From: Oliverpabstia intestinalis
Lineage (GTDB): Bacteria; Bacillota; Clostridia; Lachnospirales; Lachnospiraceae
Direction: 5' to 3'
DNA length: 64,000 nt
NCBI RefSeq assembly: GCF_009696065.1
Contig: NZ_VUMS01000007.1
Location: 62,001-126,000 of the forward strand
The first letter of the stretch is position 1; each line of letters begins with the position of its first letter. Of this stretch, positions 8,203 through 16,400 are shown piece by piece. Both the position numbers and the translations under genes were made by a program. The notes beneath the pieces were generated by a model. It saw nothing but the letters and a program-made list of their open reading frames with translations, did not search any database and was not told the DNA's origin.

Positions 8203-9216
8203 ATGGAAGATACAAAGGAATTGATTACTACAGATGATATTCGTAGTAAAGTGTATATAATTCGCGGACAGCAGGTAATGCTAGATAAAGATTTAGCAGA
8301 AATCTATGGATATGAAGTCAAACGATTAAATGAGCAGGTGAAGCGGAACATTAGTAGATTTCCAGAGGATTTCATGTTTCAACTAAATAAAGAAGAAATA
8401 CCGGAGGGATTTTCAAAGTCGCAATTTGCGACTTTGAACGAAAAGAGTAATAGACAGGGATCCAATATTAAAAAGATGCCTTTTGCGTTTACAGAGCAAG
8501 GAATCTATATGCTTGCTACAGTACTTCGCGGAGAATTAGCAGAGCAACAAAGCATTTTTATTATGCGTACCTTTAGAGAAATGCGACATTATATTAAACA
8601 GAACCAGCAATTTGTAACAAGATCTGAAATGGAGTTACTATCATCTAAAGTTACTGAAATATCAGTGCAGACAGCTGGGTTAATAGATAAACAGAAACAA
8701 ACAGTCCAAAAGGTTAATTTGATTCAAAAGAATGTTGAACAGCTAAGTGAGAATTTTATTTCGGAAAAGGATGTCAAAAATTTTGTAATTTACAAAGGGC
8801 AGAAGTTAGAGGCTGACATTGCGTACATAGAAATCTATCAGCAAGCAAAGAAATCAATCTATGTTGTGGATGATTATATGAATGCAAAGTCATTACAACA
8901 TCTTTCTCAAAAAGCTGGTGGTGTGGGGATTATTTTATTTACAGAGAATGGAAAAGGTAGTAAAGGATTTCTTACAAAATCTTTAGTAACAGATTTTCAA
9001 AATGAATATCCTTCTCTTCGAATTAAGCCTAATCCCGATTGTCATGACAGGTTAATTGTACTTGATTATGGTGAGGAGACAGAACTGGTTTATCACTGCG
9101 GGGCATCAAGTAAAGATGCAGGGAAGAAACTTTGTGCTATTAATCAGATTACAGAAACCGCAATTATTCATCCGGTAATAGATAGATTACTCTCGTTGCC
9201 AGATAAACAAATATAA
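8203..9216 (+). CDS. ORF6N-domain protein with a C-terminal extra domain
   Basis: 337 aa. Residues about 10-120 form an ORF6N/KilA-type domain of phages and mobile elements (VYIIRGQQVMLDKDLAEIYG, MPFAFTEQGIYMLATVL). A central coiled region (about 130-190) follows. The C-terminal part (VIYKGQKLEADIAYIEIYQQ, then SIYVVDDYMN and CHDRLIVLDYG) is shared with RhuM/ORF6N accessory proteins. The role is probably anti-repressor or DNA-binding regulator. The ATG at 8203 follows AGGGGG; a TTG five codons earlier is less likely. Confidence 0.8.
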   Translation: MEDTKELITTDDIRSKVYIIRGQQVMLDKDLAEIYGYEVKRLNEQVKRNISRFPEDFMFQLNKEEIPEGFSKSQFATLNEKSNRQGSNIKKMPFAFTEQGIYMLATVLRGELAEQQSIFIMRTFREMRHYIKQNQQFVTRSEMELLSSKVTEISVQTAGLIDKQKQTVQKVNLIQKNVEQLSENFISEKDVKNFVIYKGQKLEADIAYIEIYQQAKKSIYVVDDYMNAKSLQHLSQKAGGVGIILFTENGKGSKGFLTKSLVTDFQNEYPSLRIKPNPDCHDRLIVLDYGEETELVYHCGASSKDAGKKLCAINQITETAIIHPVIDRLLSLPDKQI

Positions 9217-9265
9217 CTTGCGGCCGATTTTTCGACTGCAAGATTGATGTTATGAGGTGAAAAGA

Positions 9266-10726
9266 ATGTCTAAAGAGAAGATAAAAGTGTATCTCTACAC
9301 TCGTGTCTCAACAGCTATGCAGATAGATGGTTATTCACTGGAAGCACAGAAAACCAAAATGAAAGCATTCTGTGACTATAATGAATATGAAATAGCCGGC
9401 GAGTATGAAGACGCAGGAAAATCCGGTAAATCCATTGAAGGAAGAATTGCTTTTAATCAGATGATGGACGATATCAAATCAGGAAAAGATGCAGTATCCT
9501 ATGTCCTTGTATTCAAGCTTTCCAGATTTGGAAGAAATGCAGCAGATGTACTTGCTACACTACAGGTGATGCAGGACTTTGGAGTTAATCTAATCTGTGT
9601 AGAGGATGGAATTGATTCATCTAAAGATGCCGGTAAACTTATGATATCTGTGCTGTCAGCAGTGGCAGAGATTGAGCGTGAGAACATTCGTGTTCAGACC
9701 ATGGAAGGCAGGATGCAGAAAGCCAGGGAAGGCAAATGGAATGGTGGCTTTGCACCGTATGGATATTCGCTTATTGATGGCAAACTGGAAGTCAATGAGG
9801 AAGAAGCAGTTGCCATCAGAACGATATTTGATCAATATGTAAATACGGATTTGGGAGCGAATGGAATTGCTAAGTATTTAGAAAATCACGGAATCCATAA
9901 GATAGCCAGACAAAATGGTACCAATCCATTATTTGATGCTGCTCTTATCAGAAGAATTATTCAGAATCCGGTTTATTGCGGCAAAATCTCTTATGGCAGG
10001 AGACGGACAGAAAAGGTTCATGGTACGAGGAATGAGTATAGGAAGGTAAGGAAGGAGCTTCTTGTATATTGGGATGATGAAGAATTTGATTTCTCTAACA
10101 AAAGAATCATCAAGATGACTCTATTTGGGGATGAGATTGCTACCACTGATGTAACCGATGCCTACAAAAAAATTCATTCGGCGGTGTACGATTTTGATCC
10201 GGCCGAGTATCTTAGGGTAATTAATACTGTTTCTGGTGGGGGTGATATTCGGTGTCCTTACATGGTAGCAAATGGAGTTTACATTACTACAAATATTAGT
10301 TCCCAGGCAAAAATGGAAAATATACAGAGATTGTTTGAGGCTTTTGGTTTTGAATCAAAAGATTTAATATTTGAAGTGCGAGATATTCCTAAAGCTTTGA
10401 AGTTTGATATTTCTGATGAAAAAACATATTGTGTTTTGAAGGTTGGAGAATTGGCAAAAAGGCTAATAGGGAAAGCCTTGGTCGACAGGAGAATAACCGA
10501 GGAAGAAATAGCACTATTACATGATAAGAATTACTCAAAACGACTTTTTCCTCAAAATTACTATCCAGTGCTTGCAGACAGTGTTGATGCACATCGGGGT
10601 AAAAGTAAAACTACTCGATACTATAAAGATCCAGTAATTATTGATGGGAGAGAAATATTCGTTTCAAGTCAATGGTTTGAGGACGATAGGGATAATCTTT
10701 TAGAATGGTATAGAAATCATTCATAG
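9266..10726 (+). CDS. Serine recombinase with a replaced C-terminal half
   Basis: 486 aa. Residues about 5-155 are a resolvase catalytic domain: VYLYTRVSTAMQ contains the catalytic Ser, and VFKLSRFGRNAADVL and GKLMISVLSAVAEIERE are typical. Residues about 165-260 are the start of the large-serine-recombinase domain (NPVYCGKISYGRRRTEKVHG). From about residue 265 (near 10055) the sequence is unlike any recombinase: it lacks the zinc ribbon and coiled coil, and ends RYYKDPVIIDG then SSQWFEDDRDNLLEWYR. The frame is open throughout. This is a chimera formed by deletion; integrase activity is doubtful. The ATG at 9266 is placed by GAGG. Confidence 0.8.
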   Translation: MSKEKIKVYLYTRVSTAMQIDGYSLEAQKTKMKAFCDYNEYEIAGEYEDAGKSGKSIEGRIAFNQMMDDIKSGKDAVSYVLVFKLSRFGRNAADVLATLQVMQDFGVNLICVEDGIDSSKDAGKLMISVLSAVAEIERENIRVQTMEGRMQKAREGKWNGGFAPYGYSLIDGKLEVNEEEAVAIRTIFDQYVNTDLGANGIAKYLENHGIHKIARQNGTNPLFDAALIRRIIQNPVYCGKISYGRRRTEKVHGTRNEYRKVRKELLVYWDDEEFDFSNKRIIKMTLFGDEIATTDVTDAYKKIHSAVYDFDPAEYLRVINTVSGGGDIRCPYMVANGVYITTNISSQAKMENIQRLFEAFGFESKDLIFEVRDIPKALKFDISDEKTYCVLKVGELAKRLIGKALVDRRITEEEIALLHDKNYSKRLFPQNYYPVLADSVDAHRGKSKTTRYYKDPVIIDGREIFVSSQWFEDDRDNLLEWYRNHS

Positions 10727-10738
10727 CATTCTTAATAG

Positions 10739-10778
10739 AGCGGGCAATTTAATACTAAGTTGTCCGCTTTTTGTATTT
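10739..10778 (+). terminator. Terminator after the chimeric recombinase
   Basis: Stem AGCGGGCAA/TTGTCCGCT with a 12-base loop, followed by TTTTTGTATTTTT, directly after the stop codon. Confidence 0.75.
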
Positions 10779-10861
10779 TTCTGATTAGCATTTCATTTTC
10801 TTATGACCAAGTTTACTGGTCAGCAATCCATTTTTAAATTTAAAGGGGCTTTTTCTAATGG

Positions 10862-11065
10862 TTTTTAGGGGGTGCATTAGGGGGTGCAATCGTTCATTGT
10901 ATCAAAATGGTGGTTACGATGAATGCAAAGTAGGCTGTTATCCGTACTCAAAATCTCCTTTATTTTCAATGATTTTTACATTTTTATATACAGTTAGCCT
11001 AATCTGAGTTATAATGAGAACAGCCTATACGGGTGTACTCCATAACGATAACGCAGGAGGGCATT
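10862..11065 (+). repeat. Repeat copy 1: leader of serine recombinase A
   Basis: It begins with a direct repeat of GGGGGTGCA spaced 14 bases, then a conserved block (TTGTATCAAAATGGTGGTTA and onward), then the recombinase promoter and ribosome site. It matches copy 2 (16039-16400) almost throughout. It lacks the upstream AAAGAGATAT hairpin that copies 2 and 3 carry. Confidence 0.85.
10987..11015 (+). promoter_or_regulatory. Promoter of serine recombinase A
   Basis: TATACA (10987-10992), 17-base spacer, TATAAT (11010-11015). It is the same in copy 2. Further down, TAACGATA (11043-11050) and TATCGTTA (11071-11078) form an 8-base inverted repeat that places the ribosome site and ATG in its loop. 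Confidence 0.6.
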
Positions 11066-12031
11066 ATGGCTATCGTTAAAAAATTGAAACAGCATCCGCC
11101 ATTACCGCCGTCAAGATATGAGGTTGGCATCTATTGCCGGGTCAGCACTGCAAGTAAAACACAAGTCGTGAGCGCTGTTCATCAGCTGTCCGGTCTTATT
11201 GCAGATGTGGCTAATAGCCAGCAGGCGCGGCTGTATGACGTCTATTTGGACATTCAGTCCGGCAGGACATCTGATAACCGTAAGAATTTAATGCGGCTCC
11301 TGGACGATTGCAGAACCGGGAGAGTGACTCTTGTGTACACCAAGTCCATCAGCCGATTTGCCAGAAATACGGTAGATGTTCTGGCTATTGTTCGGGAACT
11401 GAAGAAGATGAATGTCCCGGTCTACTTTGAGAATGAGCAGCTGTATTCCTTTGACAAGGAAGCGGAATTTGCAATCAGCCTTCATGGAACCATTGCCCAG
11501 GGCGAGTCTGAGAACAAGAGTGAGAATATCAAGTGGAGCCTGGATAAGGCTGCCCAGAACCCGGATGCTCAGCTCTATAATCGAAAATGCTACGGATACA
11601 GCAATGCCGAAGATGGCAGCCTGGTAATCAACGATCCGGAGGCAGAGGTAATACGGCAGATATTCCAGATGTACCTGGATGGATATAGTATCGGCGGGAT
11701 TAAGAAGTATCTGGAAGAAAAGGGAATTTTGACTTCCAGAGGAAGAAGCACCTGGTCGAAGCGTACCATCGAAACCATACTGGCCAATGAGAAATATGTC
11801 GGTGATGTCATTCTCTATAAGACCTTCTCCCCTAACTTCCCGGAGAAGAAGCGAATACCAAACAACGGAGAGCATCAGAAATACATCCAGGAAGATCATC
11901 ACCCGTCTATCATCTCACGAGAGATGTTCAGAGCCGTACAGGAAATGCGTGAGAGCAGAAGTAACATCGAGCGTCATGCAGATGGGACTGTAACCAGGAA
12001 GGCCAAGAGGTACACTGGGAAGAAAGAGTGA
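11066..12031 (+). CDS. Serine recombinase A (321 aa)
   Basis: Resolvase domain in the first about 150 residues (VGIYCRVSTASKTQVVSA, then YTKSISRFARNTVDVL and GESENKSENIKWSLDKAAQ), followed by a recombinase domain (about 165-265) with YGYSNAEDGSLVIN and NEKYVGDVILYKTF. It ends KRYTGKKE where large serine recombinases go on to a zinc ribbon. The second copy at 16401 ends at the same place, so this short form may be the real unit. Chosen ATG follows AGGAGG. About 90 percent or more alike to copy B by eye. Confidence 0.85.
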   Translation: MAIVKKLKQHPPLPPSRYEVGIYCRVSTASKTQVVSAVHQLSGLIADVANSQQARLYDVYLDIQSGRTSDNRKNLMRLLDDCRTGRVTLVYTKSISRFARNTVDVLAIVRELKKMNVPVYFENEQLYSFDKEAEFAISLHGTIAQGESENKSENIKWSLDKAAQNPDAQLYNRKCYGYSNAEDGSLVINDPEAEVIRQIFQMYLDGYSIGGIKKYLEEKGILTSRGRSTWSKRTIETILANEKYVGDVILYKTFSPNFPEKKRIPNNGEHQKYIQEDHHPSIISREMFRAVQEMRESRSNIERHADGTVTRKAKRYTGKKE

Positions 12032-12102
12032 AAAGGTTACTGGAGAATTGTGAAAATCGATATTTCGCTGAGGATAGTATTCCCTTAACGAGAGGTAAAT
12101 AC

Positions 12103-12611
12103 ATGGAATTAAAATTTTGCGCAAGAATTCTTCAAAATGAGAATACGGATGCTGCCTATGTAGAGATTCCTTACGATATCAAAGAACTTTTTGGCAAAGG
12201 GCTGCTGCTGGTGAATGCAACTTTTGATGGTATTCCGTATCGCGGGCAAGTGGTAAAAATGGGAACTCCGTGTTATATCATCGGCGTTTCAAAACAGATA
12301 CGTAAGCAAATTGGTAAGAGCTTTGGTGATATTGTTGAAGTCGTTCTTCAGGAAAGAGACAGTGAGAAAATCCCTATATGGAAATGTCCAAAATGTGGAA
12401 GAGAGTTTAAGAAAAAGGGCAGAGTCATTACTGCGGTGAAAAGCCAAAGACGATTGATGAATATATCTTGAACCAGGATGAGGATAAGCAGGAAGATCTG
12501 CGTTATGTCCGTCAGATTCTTCACAGTGCATTACCGGAAGCGGAAGAACGTATCTCCTGGAGTATGCCGACTTATTGGAAAAAACATAATTTTTCTCATT
12601 GGCTGTCCTGA
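12103..12611 (+). pseudogene. DUF1905/DUF1801-type protein, frameshifted and truncated
   Basis: The first frame gives a DUF1905 domain (LKFCARILQNENTDAAYVEI to EVVLQERD) and the linker WKCPKCGREFKKKG. A one-base shift near 12415 is needed to continue HYCGEKPKTIDEYILN to WSMPTYWKKHNF, the start of the DUF1801 domain, after which the match ends. An A-run (AAGAAAAAGGGC) marks the slip site. The pair of domains is known from YdeI/YdhG-like proteins of unclear role. ATG at 12103 follows GAGAGG. Confidence 0.75.
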
Positions 12612-12830
12612 TATCATTTCACAGACATCTGCACGGACATTATACTTTTTAGCCAGAAGATAAGATATATATCCATCCCTGAGTTGTTTATTCTCATCTA
12701 CTACAATCGCATGCGGCAGTTGATGTTTTTTCTGATAATATTTTTCATAATACCATAGCTTCTCTGGCGAAGAATCCAACATCATGTCTGTTTGAATTTT
12801 TTCAATTGGGCAACGCCTCTGATCCGCCAT
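12600..12830 (-). pseudogene. ParB-N-like fragment
   Basis: The minus-strand frame reads YYEKYYQKKHQLPHAIVVDE and LRDGYISYLLAKKYNVRADV, the pattern of short ParB/sulfiredoxin-like domains (IVVDENKQLRDGY). The sense ends near 12600, where it runs into the broken DUF1801 gene. It has an ATG at its right end but no clear ribosome site. It is probably a stub left by rearrangement. Confidence 0.5.
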
Positions 12831-12919
12831 ATCTGTCAGATATGGATCCAGAATCCCATTCCCGTCATGTGTGCGGTATCACAAAGGAAATTATCCGAAA
12901 AGAAAATTTTCAGTTTCCC

Positions 12920-12966
12920 TTGACAAATTATTTAGAATGATTATAATTAAATTAGAATAATTCTAA
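12920..12966 (+). promoter_or_regulatory. Promoter with two PerR/Fur-type boxes
   Basis: TTGACA (12920-12925), 16-base spacer, TATAAT (12942-12947). Two 7-1-7 boxes overlap or follow it: TTAGAATGATTATAA (12932-12946) and the perfect palindrome TTAGAATAATTCTAA (12952-12966). They are close to the PerR consensus TTATAATnATTATAA, so the downstream repressor probably controls itself. Confidence 0.8.
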
Positions 12967-12991
12967 AATGGACCATGAAAAGGGAGTTTAT

Positions 12992-13399
12992 ATGACCAAA
13001 TACGAGAAAGAGATATTTTCCATCATAAATACCTCGCAGGAACATCTGGCCGCAGAGCAGATTTTCCGTAAACTGCGGGAGATCCATCCAAACGCAGTTC
13101 TCGCAACGGTATATAATAATCTGAACAGGCTTCTGGATGCAGAACTGATCCGCAGAATATCCATGGAAGGTATGCCGGATCGATATGACCGCACAGAGAA
13201 ACATGATCACCTGGTGTGCAGAGTCTGCGGAAAGCTCGCAGATACAAAATTTCGGGATCTCACGGCATCCCTGCGTGAACAGATGGGTGATGGATTTCTG
13301 TATTATGATCTGAAAGTTTACTATGTGTGTCCCGAGTGCAGAAAAAAGCAGCAGGAGACAGCAGATAGGAACCTTACAGATGCAAAAACCTATTCATAA
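12992..13399 (+). CDS. perR: Fur-family peroxide repressor (PerR-like)
   Basis: 135 aa. N-terminal winged helix (AAEQIFRKLREIHPNAVLATV, read across two halves) then a metal site with His residues in EKHDHLVCRVCGK and a structural zinc site from CRVC and CPEC. PerR proteins with iron sense peroxide by His oxidation. The ATG at 12992 has AAGGGAG; the upstream ATG at 12968 abuts the operator and lacks a site. It heads an operon with an SDR enzyme and a rubredoxin flavoprotein, a typical oxidative-stress set. Confidence 0.85.
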   Translation: MTKYEKEIFSIINTSQEHLAAEQIFRKLREIHPNAVLATVYNNLNRLLDAELIRRISMEGMPDRYDRTEKHDHLVCRVCGKLADTKFRDLTASLREQMGDGFLYYDLKVYYVCPECRKKQQETADRNLTDAKTYS

Positions 13400-13430
13400 T
13401 ATAAAACAATGAGATTGGGAGGGATACAAA

Positions 13431-14168
13431 ATGTTAAAAGGAAAAACTGCCATTGTAACGGGTGGAACCAGAGGAATCGGTTTTTCGATTGTGAAAAGAT
13501 ATCTGGAAAATGGTGCAAATGTTGCGATCGCCGGCTCCAGACAGGAATCTGTGGAAAAAGCCATGGAAAACCTTGGCGAATATCAGGGACGTGTAATGGG
13601 AATCTGGCCGAATCTGGGTTCGCCGGAGGAGGTAGCAGAAGCATTTGCTTCCGTAAAAGAAAAATTCGGAAGTCTTGATATTCTGGCAAATAATGCCGGA
13701 ATTTCTTCCAGAACCAGTCTGTATGACTATACACTGGAGGAATTTCAGAAAATTGTTGATATTAACCTGACAGCTGTATTTATCTGTTCACAGGCTGCTG
13801 CCAGAATCATGAAGGATCAGGGCGGCGGAGTGATCATCAATACCAGTTCCATGGTTGGTGAATATGGACAGCCTTCCGGATGCGGTTATCCGGCAACGAA
13901 ATTTGCGGTAAATGGTCTGACAAAATCACTGGCGAGAGAACTGGCAAAGGATCATATCCGTGTGAACGCAGTGGCTCCGGGTGTGACAAGGACAGACATG
14001 GTAGCCGCACTTCCAAAGGAAATGGTAGAAAGAATTTCTGCCGGAATCCCTCTGGGACGAATGGGAGAGCCTCTGGATATTGCCAACGCTTATCTCTATC
14101 TGGCAAGTGATCTGGCAAGCTATGTAACCGGAATTACCCTGCGTGTTGACGGCGCTGCGATGACTTGA
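13431..14168 (+). CDS. Short-chain dehydrogenase/reductase
   Basis: 245 aa classical SDR (FabG-like). It has TGGTRGIG for NAD(P) binding (about 10-17), NNAG (about 87-90), INTSSM with the catalytic Ser and YPATK with the catalytic Tyr and Lys (about 154-158). It reduces or oxidises an alcohol/carbonyl; the substrate is not known. It lies 31 bases after perR and 10 bases before the flavin reductase, probably one operon under the PerR boxes. Confidence 0.88.
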   Translation: MLKGKTAIVTGGTRGIGFSIVKRYLENGANVAIAGSRQESVEKAMENLGEYQGRVMGIWPNLGSPEEVAEAFASVKEKFGSLDILANNAGISSRTSLYDYTLEEFQKIVDINLTAVFICSQAAARIMKDQGGGVIINTSSMVGEYGQPSGCGYPATKFAVNGLTKSLARELAKDHIRVNAVAPGVTRTDMVAALPKEMVERISAGIPLGRMGEPLDIANAYLYLASDLASYVTGITLRVDGAAMT

Positions 14169-14178
14169 CAGGAGTGTG

Positions 14179-14805
14179 ATGAATATGAATAAAAAAGCAA
14201 TGTATCAGCTGACATACGGATTATTTGTACTGACATCCCGTATCGGAGTGAAGGATCACGGCTGTATTATTAATACGGCCGGACAGGTGACCTCCAGTCC
14301 GAACAGAATCAGTATTGCCGTAAACAAAGACAACCTGACACATGATGTGATCATGGCCAGCAGAAAATTCAATCTTTCCATTTTGAGTGAAAAGGCAGAT
14401 TTTGAGATTTTCCGGCATTTTGGATTTCAGTCCGGAAGAACCACGGATAAATTTGCGGATTACCCGTTCTGCAGACGCAGTGAAAACGGACTGTTTTACC
14501 TTACGGAAGGAACGAATGCCTACATCAGTGCAAGCGTGGAACAGACCATTGATCTGGGCAGCCATACTCTGTTTATTGCAGCTGTAGAAGATATGGATGT
14601 ACTGTCAGCAGTACCTTCTGCCACCTATGCATATTATCAGTCCAACATTAAGCCGAAACCGGAAAAGAAAGCTCCCTCCGGAAAAACAACATGGCGCTGT
14701 ACCGTATGCGGATATACTTATGAAGGAGAAGAACTTCCTGCAGATTTTGTGTGTCCGATCTGCAAGCATCCGGCCTCTGACTTTGAAAAAGTGACGGATA
14801 TGTAG
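14179..14805 (+). CDS. Flavin reductase-rubredoxin fusion (Hrb-like)
   Basis: About 208 aa. Residues about 1-160 form a flavin reductase-like FMN-binding domain (LTYGLFVLTSRIG, TSSPNRISIAVNKDN). Residues about 165-208 are a rubredoxin with CTVCGYTYEGEELP and CPICKHP, the four iron-binding Cys. Such high-molecular-weight rubredoxins pass electrons to oxygen- or NO-reducing proteins in anaerobes. The location after perR supports a role in oxygen or peroxide defence. ATG codons at 14179 and 14185 are both possible; AGGAG lies just before. Confidence 0.88.
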   Translation: MNMNKKAMYQLTYGLFVLTSRIGVKDHGCIINTAGQVTSSPNRISIAVNKDNLTHDVIMASRKFNLSILSEKADFEIFRHFGFQSGRTTDKFADYPFCRRSENGLFYLTEGTNAYISASVEQTIDLGSHTLFIAAVEDMDVLSAVPSATYAYYQSNIKPKPEKKAPSGKTTWRCTVCGYTYEGEELPADFVCPICKHPASDFEKVTDM

Positions 14806-14849
14806 ACTTGCTGAAAGAATTCTATCCGATGTCACAAGTCATTGCCACA

Positions 14850-14897
14850 AAAATATGCGGTTTTTTGCCATAAAAATGGCTTAAAACCGCATATTTT
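14850..14897. terminator. Bidirectional terminator between convergent genes
   Basis: Perfect 15-base arms AAAATATGCGGTTTT and AAAACCGCATATTTT, with an inner GCCAT/ATGGC pair. A- and T-runs on both sides serve the stress operon and the converging HD gene. Confidence 0.85.
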
Positions 14898-14938
14898 CTG
14901 AATAGTTGCTTCTTTTCTCCGTACAGAAGCCTCCATCT

Positions 14939-15523
14939 CTATAATACTTTACTTCCATTAGCTGTAAGCTTAAACTTTGCACCCAGAAGTTCCGCTGCTT
15001 TTCTGCACATCATCATTCTTCCAAGAAAGATTTCAAAATACTCATACATGGTACAGATATCTTCATCTATTTGCAGGTTCAATGTGATAGAACGTTTCTG
15101 TACATTCACCTTCACTGTTGCATTTGTAACTGCATAATTCACACGGTCATGCTTATCAAAGCCGGATTTTTCTTCGTTTCTCACACGATTCCTTCTGACA
15201 TCAGTTTTATCTGCCAGGATCAATACAGCAGATACTGCATCAACCGCTCCCCATGTAGATTTATCATGATTTCCAATGGCAGACACGATAATGCCCCTGT
15301 CTGTCAGCGGAATATCCAGTTTTTCTAGGAGCGAATACGCTAAAATAGCTCCATATTCACCATGATTTTTCCGGTTGATCGCATTTCCAATATCATGCAG
15401 AGCCCCTGCAATCTCTGCAAGCTCAATTTCATGCTCGGAATATCCAAACTTTTTCAGAATCATTCCTGCCCGTTTTGCTACAATCGCACAATGTTTTTCC
15501 GAATGATCCGTATATCCCAGCAT
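14939..15523 (-). CDS. HD-domain phosphohydrolase
   Basis: 194 aa from the first ATG. The HD metal site is visible: HSEKHCAIVAKRAG with His, ALHDIGN with the His-Asp pair, and GNHDKSTWGAVDAVSAVLILAD further on. HD proteins hydrolyse phosphate esters such as nucleotides. The same frame goes on upstream for about 20 codons (KEVKSLLKKGNDNLG, usual in this family) to a TGA without a normal start. The gene may have lost its first codons in the adjoining rearranged stretch. No good ribosome site precedes the ATG used. Confidence 0.75.
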   Translation of the reverse strand: MLGYTDHSEKHCAIVAKRAGMILKKFGYSEHEIELAEIAGALHDIGNAINRKNHGEYGAILAYSLLEKLDIPLTDRGIIVSAIGNHDKSTWGAVDAVSAVLILADKTDVRRNRVRNEEKSGFDKHDRVNYAVTNATVKVNVQKRSITLNLQIDEDICTMYEYFEIFLGRMMMCRKAAELLGAKFKLTANGSKVL

Positions 15524-15710
15524 CCCGAGATTGTCATTCCCTTTCTTCAGAAGTGATTTTACTTCTTTGTTTTGTAATATATCCTTTGTATTTCAATTTA
15601 ACTTATCCTTAAGCTTCTTCCCCATCGTGATCGGAATATTTCAGGAAATACCTTAATCCAATCTGCCCCTGGACTTCATCCACCATATTCATACAACAGT
15701 TTCCTCTTTA
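15524..15710. other. Stretch with only a short ORF
   Basis: Minus strand 15609-15692 encodes 27 codons (MNMVDEVQGQIGLRYFLKYS start) with an AGAGGA site; it reads like the start of a real protein but is not recognised. Nothing else is seen here. Confidence 0.2.
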
Positions 15711-15915
15711 TTAATCCCGTCTTTCCTTTGCTTTTTTTCCCTTCTTTTCAACAACCTTACGCACATCAGCACCAAAGTTACGCTTTACAACCTGCTTATT
15801 TACGGACAAGGTTCTTTTTTCAAAATCAATATCATCCCAAGTCAGGGCAAAGGCTTCTGAAATACGCAACCCGGTATAGAAACCAATCATCAAAGGAATG
15901 AAGTATCTGCCTTTG
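15711..15915 (-). pseudogene. Tyrosine integrase fragment
   Basis: The frame reads LMIGFYTGLRISEAFALTWD, the conserved box I around the first catalytic Arg of tyrosine recombinases, then DIDFEKRTLSVNKQVVKRNF and a premature end. N-terminal DNA-binding part and the C-terminal HxxR and Tyr are missing. It is a remnant of an integrase from a Tn916-type or phage element. Confidence 0.75.
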
Positions 15916-16031
15916 ATGAGGATCGCAAGGCTACGCTGGAGTGTGGTATGAATGGATTCATCTCGAAGCCATTAGACCTTAAGGAACTTATTCAGGTGTT
16001 GAATAGCGTATTGGATAAAAAACAGCAGTAA
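15912..16031 (+). pseudogene. Response-regulator receiver fragment
   Basis: About 40 codons, FDEDRKATLECGMNGFISKP followed by LDLKELIQVLNSVL, match the end of a receiver domain with its conserved Lys-Pro (KP) pair, as found in hybrid sensor kinases. It joins the integrase stub back to back near 15912 and has no start. Confidence 0.65.
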
Positions 16032-16071
16032 AAGCCTATTCGATGCTTGACAAATAAATTATAATGAGAAG

Positions 16072-16110
16072 AAAGAGATATTGACCTTGGCTCGTTGATA
16101 TCTCTTTTTT
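16072..16110 (+). terminator. Terminator-like hairpin in repeat copy 2
   Basis: AAAGAGATAT/ATATCTCTTT arms with a 16-base loop and TTTTTT, about 290 bases upstream of the recombinase promoter. It is conserved in copy 3 with a different loop. Confidence 0.7.
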
Positions 16111-16321
16111 CGTGGAAGAAAAGACTACTCTGCAATCCTTCATAAAATGAAGAGCAGTTTAATTCAAAGCCCGGATGGAGGAGGTGCATCTCCTGTATTT
16201 AGGGGAGCAAAAGGGGGTGCAACCGTTGAATTGTATCAAAATGGTGGTTGCGATGAATGCAAAGTAGGCTGTTACCCTATACTCCAGATTACCCGTATTT
16301 TCAATGTTTTTTACATTTTTA

Positions 16322-16350
16322 TATACAGTTAGCCTAATCTGAGTTATAAT
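16322..16350 (+). promoter_or_regulatory. Promoter of serine recombinase B
   Basis: TATACA (16322-16327), 17 bases, TATAAT (16345-16350), identical to copy 1. The inverted repeat TAACGATA (16378-16385)/TATCGTTA (16406-16413) again encloses ribosome site and ATG. Confidence 0.6.
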
Positions 16351-16400
16351 CAGAACAGCCTATAGGGGTGTACTCTATAACGATAACGCAGGAGGGCATT

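Larger units (their letters stand above)
16039..16400 (+). repeat. Repeat copy 2: full leader of serine recombinase B
   Basis: It starts at TTCGATGCTTGACAAATAAA and holds a hairpin with T-run (16072-16110), the GGTGCATCTCCTGTATTTA block, the conserved TTGTATCAAAATGGTGGTTG block, promoter and ribosome site. The left part is shared with copy 3 (21491-21715), the right part with copy 1 (10862-11065). Confidence 0.85.

Noticed and set aside
16048-16066. TTGACA seven bases before TATAAT in repeat copies 2 and 3
   Set aside because: Spacing is far too short for one promoter; the conserved block may be a binding site instead.
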